From positions 248,001-312,000 of the forward strand of contig NZ_CANLVZ010000001.1 of assembly GCF_947494755.1 (NCBI RefSeq): a DNA stretch of 64,000 nucleotides. The letters run 5' to 3'. A model generated the notes under the pieces. That model saw nothing but the letters and a program-made list of their open reading frames with translations. It was not told the DNA's origin and did no database searches. Positions 59,283 to 64,000 of the stretch are shown in pieces. Source of the DNA: an uncultured Tateyamaria sp. Its GTDB lineage: Bacteria > Pseudomonadota > Alphaproteobacteria > Rhodobacterales > Rhodobacteraceae. Within the stretch, counting starts at the first letter, position 1, and every line of letters starts with the position of its first letter. The position numbers and the translations under genes are program-made.

Positions 59283-60659
59283 ATGAAAGTCATCATCTGT
59301 GGGGCAGGTCAGGTTGGCTGGCAGATTGCCCGCCACCTTTCGGGTGAACGCAACGACGTCACCGTGGTCGACAACGACCCCGAACTCGTGCGTCGTGCGA
59401 CGGATACGCTGGATGTTCAAGGGGTTGCGGGGTTTGCCAGCTACCCCGACGTGCTCGACCGGGCCGGCGCGCGCGATGCGGATATGATCATCGCCGCTAC
59501 CCATTCGGATGAGGTCAACATGGTGACCTGTCAGGTGGCCCACTCGGTCTTTGGCATCAACCGCAAGATCGCACGGCTGCGCAGCCAGTCCTATCTGACG
59601 GCGATCTATTCCGACCTTTACCGGCGCGATCACATGCCCATCGATGTGGTGATTTCACCCGAGCGCGAGGTGGCCGCGGCCGCGTTGCAACGCCTCAGCG
59701 CGCCCGCCGCCTTTGACACCGAGTTGTTCATTGACGGGCAGGCCCAGCTTTTGGGCATTGCACTGGATGCCGACTGCCCGGTGTTGAACACGCCGCTGCG
59801 CCAGTTGACCGACCTCTTTTCCACCCTGCGTGTGGTGGTCGTGGGCGTGCGCCGCGACGGCACCCTTTTTGCCCCCGAAGCCAGCGACCAGCTGTTTGAG
59901 GGCGACGAAGCCTATGTCTTTTCCCATGTGGACGATGTGCCCCGTACGATGGAGGTCTTTGGCAAGACGATGGCCAAACAGGAGCGGGTCGTGCTTGTGG
60001 GGGGGGGCAATGTGGGCCTGACCGTTGCCCGCGCGCTCGAAAAACGGGTCAAGCGGGTGCGGGCCAAGATGATCGAACGCAACCGGCGCTGCGCCGAACT
60101 GGCTGCCGAGGCGCTGGAGCGTACCATTGTGCTGAATGGCGACGGGCTGGATGTGACCCTGCTGACCGAGGCGGGCATTTCGCGGGCTGATGCGATGCTG
60201 GCGGTCACGGATGACGACAAGACCAACATGCTGGCGGCCGTGCGCGCCAAGGCCGAGGGTTGCCCTTACGCCATCGCGCTGATCAACGACCCCACGCTGG
60301 TGCCGATGATGGGCCCCCTTGGCATTGACGCCTATATCAACCCGCGCGCCACCACCGTGTCCTCGATCCTGCGCCATATCCGGCACGGGCGCGTGCGCTC
60401 GGTCTATTCCATCGGGGACGCGGATGCCGAGGTGATCGAGGCCGAAGTGCTGTCGACCTCGCCACTCGCAGGCAAGAAGATCAACGAGATCGACTTTCCC
60501 GAAGGCGTGCTGATCGGGGCCGTGCGCAAGGGCACAGACGTGATCCGCCCCGTCGGCCGCACCCGCATCGATGAGGGGGATGTGATCGCGATCTTTGCGC
60601 TGGCCAAAGACGTCCCCGAGGTGGAGCGCCTGATGCAAGTGTCCATCGACTTTTTCTGA
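59283..60659 (+). CDS. trkA: Trk potassium uptake regulatory subunit TrkA
   Basis: A 458-residue cytoplasmic protein with two RCK modules. Each has a dinucleotide-binding loop (VIICGAGQVGWQIARHLSG at the N-terminus; VVLVGGGNVGLTVARALEK near residue 234) followed by a TrkA-C domain. It gates the TrkH channel by nucleotide binding. Its stop overlaps the trkH start by one base (TGATG). Confidence 0.96.
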   Translation: MKVIICGAGQVGWQIARHLSGERNDVTVVDNDPELVRRATDTLDVQGVAGFASYPDVLDRAGARDADMIIAATHSDEVNMVTCQVAHSVFGINRKIARLRSQSYLTAIYSDLYRRDHMPIDVVISPEREVAAAALQRLSAPAAFDTELFIDGQAQLLGIALDADCPVLNTPLRQLTDLFSTLRVVVVGVRRDGTLFAPEASDQLFEGDEAYVFSHVDDVPRTMEVFGKTMAKQERVVLVGGGNVGLTVARALEKRVKRVRAKMIERNRRCAELAAEALERTIVLNGDGLDVTLLTEAGISRADAMLAVTDDDKTNMLAAVRAKAEGCPYAIALINDPTLVPMMGPLGIDAYINPRATTVSSILRHIRHGRVRSVYSIGDADAEVIEAEVLSTSPLAGKKINEIDFPEGVLIGAVRKGTDVIRPVGRTRIDEGDVIAIFALAKDVPEVERLMQVSIDFF

Positions 60660-62212
60660 TGCCGGATCGCGCTCACCAGCGCCCCGGACTGTGGGCAAGC
60701 GTGCAGCAATTGCCGCTGTTCCTGCTGTTGGTGGGCCTGTTCTCTGCCGCGATGCTGGTGCCCGCCGTGTACGGAGGGGTTGTGCGCGAACTGGTTACGG
60801 CGCGGGCGTTTTTATATTCTGGATTGCTCGGATTGGCCGCCTTCGCGCTGATAGGTCTGGCCCATGCGGGCCGCGAGACGCGCTATGGCACGCTTGGCCC
60901 CTTGTTGTCGCTGCTGTGTGCGTTTGTGTTTCTGCCAGTGATCTTGGCCGTCCCGTTCTATGAGGGGTTGCGCACAACCACCTTTCTGAATGCCTATGTC
61001 GAAATGGTCAGCGCGATCACGACGACAGGGGCGACATTGTTTGACGACCCCGGTCGCCTGAATGGCCCGCTGCATCTGTGGCGCGCCATCGTGGGCTGGA
61101 TGGGCGGGCTGATGATGTGGGTCGCGGCCTCGGCCATTCTGGCCCCCCTGAACCTCGGAGGGTTCGAAGTCACGGCGCGGGCCGAACGCGGGCGCAAATC
61201 CTCGCGCGATTTCGGGATGACGGCCCCCGAAGTGCGCAACCGCATTGCCAAGGTCGCCGCCGTGCTGGTGCCAATTTACGTCGCGCTGACGCTGCTGTTG
61301 TGGGTGTTGCTGGCGGTCGGTGGCGATCCGGCGCTGACGGCGGTGTGTCACGCGATGGCGATCATGGCGACCTCTGGCATCTCGCCCGTGGGCGGGCTGA
61401 CGGGCGCGGGCGCAGGGATCGCTGGCGAAGCGGTGATGCTGCTGTTCATGCTGTTTGCCTTGTCGCGACTGACCTTTTCGACGGACACGGTCACGGCGGA
61501 TGTCGATAGCGGTGGGCTGCGGCGCGACCCGGAATTTCGGATCGGGATTGCACTGGTGATCGTGGTGCCGCTGGTTCTGTTCTTTCGCCACTTCATGGGC
61601 GCGTTCGACGTCGCCGCTGAGGACGAGTTGCGCGATGCGGGCCGCGCGCTCTGGGGCAGCGCATTCACGGTGCTGTCCTTTCTGACAACCACCGGTTTTG
61701 CATCGGCCAACTGGGTGGACGCGCAGTCGTGGTCCGGGCTGCAGACGCCGGGGCTGCTGCTGATGGGGCTGGCCCTTGTGGGTGGCGGGGTTGCGACGAC
61801 GGCGGGCGGGGTGAAACTGTTACGGGTCTATGCGCTCTACAAAAACGGGCTGCGCGAGATGGAGCGGCTGGTGCATCCGTCCTCGGTTGGCGGTGCGGCC
61901 ACGATGAGCGGGCGCTTGCAAAAGGGTGGGGCCTTCATTGCGTGGATCTTTTTCATGCTGTTTGCGTTGACGCTCGCGCTGGTATCGATCCTTTTGTCAC
62001 TGGCCGGGGTCGATTTCGACACGGCGCTGATTATCGCGATCGCGGGCCTGTCCACCACCGGTCCCTTGCTGGATGTGGCCGCTGACATGCCCATTCAACT
62101 GATCGAAATGACCGGTGCCGCCAAAAGTATTTTTGTCGCCGCCATGGTGCTGGGGCGCCTTGAGACACTGGCGATCATCGCCCTTTTCACACCGGATTTG
62201 TGGCGCGGGTAG
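60659..62212 (+). CDS. trkH: Trk potassium uptake channel TrkH
   Basis: A 517-residue membrane protein with the four-repeat MPM layout of the K+ channel family. Selectivity-filter-like sequences are seen in SAITTTGATLFDD, IMATSGISPVGG, FLTTTGFASANW and AGLSTTGPLLD, with the conserved glycine in each. It works with TrkA in potassium uptake. A short terminator hairpin follows. Confidence 0.95.
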   Translation: MPDRAHQRPGLWASVQQLPLFLLLVGLFSAAMLVPAVYGGVVRELVTARAFLYSGLLGLAAFALIGLAHAGRETRYGTLGPLLSLLCAFVFLPVILAVPFYEGLRTTTFLNAYVEMVSAITTTGATLFDDPGRLNGPLHLWRAIVGWMGGLMMWVAASAILAPLNLGGFEVTARAERGRKSSRDFGMTAPEVRNRIAKVAAVLVPIYVALTLLLWVLLAVGGDPALTAVCHAMAIMATSGISPVGGLTGAGAGIAGEAVMLLFMLFALSRLTFSTDTVTADVDSGGLRRDPEFRIGIALVIVVPLVLFFRHFMGAFDVAAEDELRDAGRALWGSAFTVLSFLTTTGFASANWVDAQSWSGLQTPGLLLMGLALVGGGVATTAGGVKLLRVYALYKNGLREMERLVHPSSVGGAATMSGRLQKGGAFIAWIFFMLFALTLALVSILLSLAGVDFDTALIIAIAGLSTTGPLLDVAADMPIQLIEMTGAAKSIFVAAMVLGRLETLAIIALFTPDLWRG

Positions 62213-62229
62213 GCGGGTGTGCGCACTAG

Positions 62230-62250
62230 GTCCGTAACGGACTGTTTTTT
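62230..62250 (+). terminator. Probable terminator after trkH
   Basis: GTCCG and CGGAC pair around a TAA loop and are followed by TGTTTTTT. The stem is short. Confidence 0.55.
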
Positions 62251-62342
62251 GGGGTGGAATCTTCGCAACCCCCGCGACATACTCCGCGCCGAGGGACGGT
62301 CTGATCCGCAGGCCTAAGCAAGAAAAAAAGGGTTTAACCGAC

Positions 62343-62582
62343 ATGGCTTCGGACAGACAGAATTTACAAGACGCATTTCTCAATCACGTGCGCAAGACCA
62401 AGGTTCCAGTGACCATTTTTCTGATCAACGGCGTGAAATTGCAGGGTGTTATCACCTGGTTTGACAACTTTTGTGTGCTGTTGCGCCGGGATGGGCAAAG
62501 CCAGCTGGTCTACAAACACGCGATCTCGACGATCATGCCAAGCCAGCCGATCAGCCTTTATGAGGGCGAAGACGCTTCTTGA
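62343..62582 (+). CDS. hfq: RNA chaperone Hfq
   Basis: A 79-residue Sm-like protein. The Sm1 motif is visible ([20 protein letters not shown]) and the Sm2 motif is [13 protein letters not shown]. The N-terminal [15 protein letters not shown] is the standard Hfq start. It helps small RNAs pair with mRNAs. Like other alphaproteobacterial forms it has almost no C-terminal tail. The stop overlaps the hflX start by one base. Confidence 0.97.
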
Positions 62583-63853
62583 TGGGTGAGCAGCCGGAGT
62601 TCACCCGCGCCTGGGTTCTCCACCCCGATATCAAATCCGACAAAGACCGGCGCGAGCCCAGGTTTGCGCTGGCCGAAGCCGTTTCACTGGCCCATGCCCT
62701 GCCTGAATTGCAGGTGGTGGGCGAAACGATTGTCCCTCTGCCCAAGGTGCGGGCCGGTCTGCTGTTTGGCTCGGGCAAGATCGAGGAACTGGGCAAGCTG
62801 ATCCATGACGCCGAGGTCGAACTGGTCCTGATCGATGGCCCCGTCACCCCTGTGCAGCAGCGCAATCTAGAGAAAGCGTGGAAGGTCAAACTGCTCGACC
62901 GCACCGGGCTGATCCTCGAAATCTTCTCGGACCGCGCCGCCACCCGTGAAGGCGTGTTGCAGGTCGAGATGGCCGCACTCAGCTATCAACGCACCCGATT
63001 GGTGCGCGCCTGGACCCACCTCGAACGGCAACGCGGTGGCCTTGGTTTCGTTGGCGGCCCCGGCGAGACCCAGATCGAGGCGGACCGCCGTGCCATCGAC
63101 ACCCAGCTTGTGCGCCTGCGCCGCCAACTCGACAAGGTGGTCAAGACCCGCACCCTGCACCGCGCCGCGCGCGCCAAGGTGCCCTATCCAATCGTCGCTT
63201 TGGTGGGTTATACCAACGCCGGCAAATCCACTCTGTTCAACCGCCTGACCGGGGCGGACGTGATGGCCAAGGATATGCTGTTCGCCACGCTCGATCCGAC
63301 CATGCGCCGGGTTGAGCTTGAGGATGGCCCAGAGGTGATCCTGTCCGACACGGTCGGCTTCATCTCGGATCTGCCCACGGAACTGGTCGCCTCCTTCCGC
63401 GCCACGCTCGAAGAGGTGTTGGCGGCTGACATCGTGCTGCATGTGCGCGACATCTCACACCCCGAAACAGAGGCGCAGGCTGACGACGTTCAGACAATCC
63501 TTGCTGATCTCGGTGTCGGGGAGGAGCGTACCCAATTCGAAGTCTGGAACAAGATCGACCTGTTGCCCTCCGAAGAGGCCGAAGCGATGCGCGCCCGCGC
63601 AGCCCGCGAAGACGGGGTGTTTGCGATGTCCGCGATCACCGGCGAAGGGATCGAGGCACTGCTGACCCATGTGGCCGAGACCCTGCAAGGTGCGGTCATC
63701 GCAGAAACGGTTGTGCTGCCCTATGCCGAGGGGCGCAAGCGCGCGTGGTTGTTTGAACAGGACGTGGTCGAAGCCGAACGGCAGGATGAGAATGGCTTTG
63801 CCTTCGATGTCCGCTGGAGCGCCATTCAAAAGGCGCGCTTCGACGGTCTTTGA
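62582..63853 (+). CDS. hflX: Ribosome-associated GTPase HflX
   Basis: A 423-residue GTPase that rescues or splits stalled ribosomes. The N-terminal HflX domain includes KVRAGLLFGSGKIEELG and SYQRTRLVRAWTHLERQRGG; the G domain has GYTNAGKST (G1), DTVGF (G3) and NKIDL (G4). It starts on the last base of the hfq stop (TGATG). hfq-hflX is a widely conserved pair. Confidence 0.95.
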   Translation: MGEQPEFTRAWVLHPDIKSDKDRREPRFALAEAVSLAHALPELQVVGETIVPLPKVRAGLLFGSGKIEELGKLIHDAEVELVLIDGPVTPVQQRNLEKAWKVKLLDRTGLILEIFSDRAATREGVLQVEMAALSYQRTRLVRAWTHLERQRGGLGFVGGPGETQIEADRRAIDTQLVRLRRQLDKVVKTRTLHRAARAKVPYPIVALVGYTNAGKSTLFNRLTGADVMAKDMLFATLDPTMRRVELEDGPEVILSDTVGFISDLPTELVASFRATLEEVLAADIVLHVRDISHPETEAQADDVQTILADLGVGEERTQFEVWNKIDLLPSEEAEAMRARAAREDGVFAMSAITGEGIEALLTHVAETLQGAVIAETVVLPYAEGRKRAWLFEQDVVEAERQDENGFAFDVRWSAIQKARFDGL

Positions 63854-63899
63854 AGTCTGTCTGGTCTGTTTCAGGGGAAAGTTCTGGCAGGCGGTGTGC

Positions 63900-64000
63900 T
63901 CAGATCGCCCGCCACGCGCCGGGCGCAAGCCCGTCCACAGACCACTCACCAATTCGTGCCCGGATCAGCCGCAGTGTGGGAAAGCCCACATGCGCCGTCA
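63900..64000 (-). CDS. rRNA pseudouridine synthase, RluE/RsuA type (partial, C-terminus only)
   Basis: Only the last 33 or so residues are in the window; the gene enters from the right edge. They read [20 protein letters not shown], then [12 protein letters not shown] and a TGA stop. PTLRL-R-IG followed by GLAPG-WR is the usual C-terminal signature of the RsuA/RluE family. The target uridine cannot be told from this fragment. Confidence 0.75.
   Translation of the reverse strand, partial: TAHVGFPTLRLIRARIGEWSVDGLAPGAWRAI

Overview
The window is chromosomal DNA from an alphaproteobacterium of the Rhodobacterales, most likely a marine Rhodobacteraceae (Roseobacter-group) species. This rests on gene order and families: yceD-rpmF-plsX, sciP next to ctrA, ispD-ispF-pgpA-pncC, dusB-ntrB-ntrC-ntrY-ntrX followed by trkA-trkH-hfq-hflX, the DUF6477/DUF6456 pair, an MttB-family methyltransferase without pyrrolysine, and an NtrC without the sigma-54 contact motif. 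The DNA is GC-rich and tightly packed, with many 4-base ATGA overlaps. I see no tRNA, rRNA, CRISPR array or prophage.

Layout. 1-8 kb: plsX (cut by the window edge), rpmF and yceD on the minus strand; then bamE, an OlsB-type acyltransferase and the ABC-F ATPase Uup on plus; then an acetyltransferase, a short-chain dehydrogenase and mnmA on minus. 7.7-13.6 kb: the cell-cycle pair sciP-ctrA with CtrA-type boxes, then ligA-recG, then a 42-residue membrane protein preceded by an alphaproteobacterial SOS box and followed by a structured, terminator-ended RNA region. 13.6-25.6 kb: a soluble chemoreceptor, an IscU/NifU-like protein, hisI, gluQRS, a methyltransferase, trmFO, enoyl-CoA hydratase, a thioesterase, a DUF1127 protein divergent from a MocR regulator, two zinc-ribbon/membrane proteins, rplM-rpsI and a YrbL-like protein.

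25.6-31.5 kb: a minus-strand cluster metA - alpha/beta hydrolase - ppk2 - tetR is interrupted by a 2316-bp IS1-family-like element (27157..29472). The element has 23-bp terminal inverted repeats, an 8-bp target duplication, one DDE transposase and two passenger genes. It landed on the stop codon of the hydrolase gene and rebuilt the same C-terminus.

31.5-50 kb: a P-loop protein, two EamA transporters, a FadL-like porin, a small monooxygenase overlapping guaA, the MttB-family gene, DUF6477 and DUF6456 proteins, a DoxX-like protein, lipA, two cytochromes c, hpt, a COQ10/RatA-like protein, an MmgE/PrpD protein, the ammonium transporter amtB, and pncC-pgpA-ispF-ispD. 50-64 kb: dusB-ntrBC-ntrYX (nitrogen regulation), two minus-strand genes, trkAH (potassium uptake), hfq, hflX, and the C-terminus of a pseudouridine synthase at the right edge.

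The best leads for new biology are the SOS-boxed 42-residue membrane protein with its downstream structured RNA, and the IS1-like element with its passenger genes (one like a metallopeptidase-dead ImmA/IrrE protein, the other containing an internal start with a strong Shine-Dalgarno). Other leads are the CtrA boxes around sciP-ctrA and near DUF6456, and an NtrC-like site upstream of amtB. Coordinates and motif positions were worked out by eye; no alignment or folding program was run.
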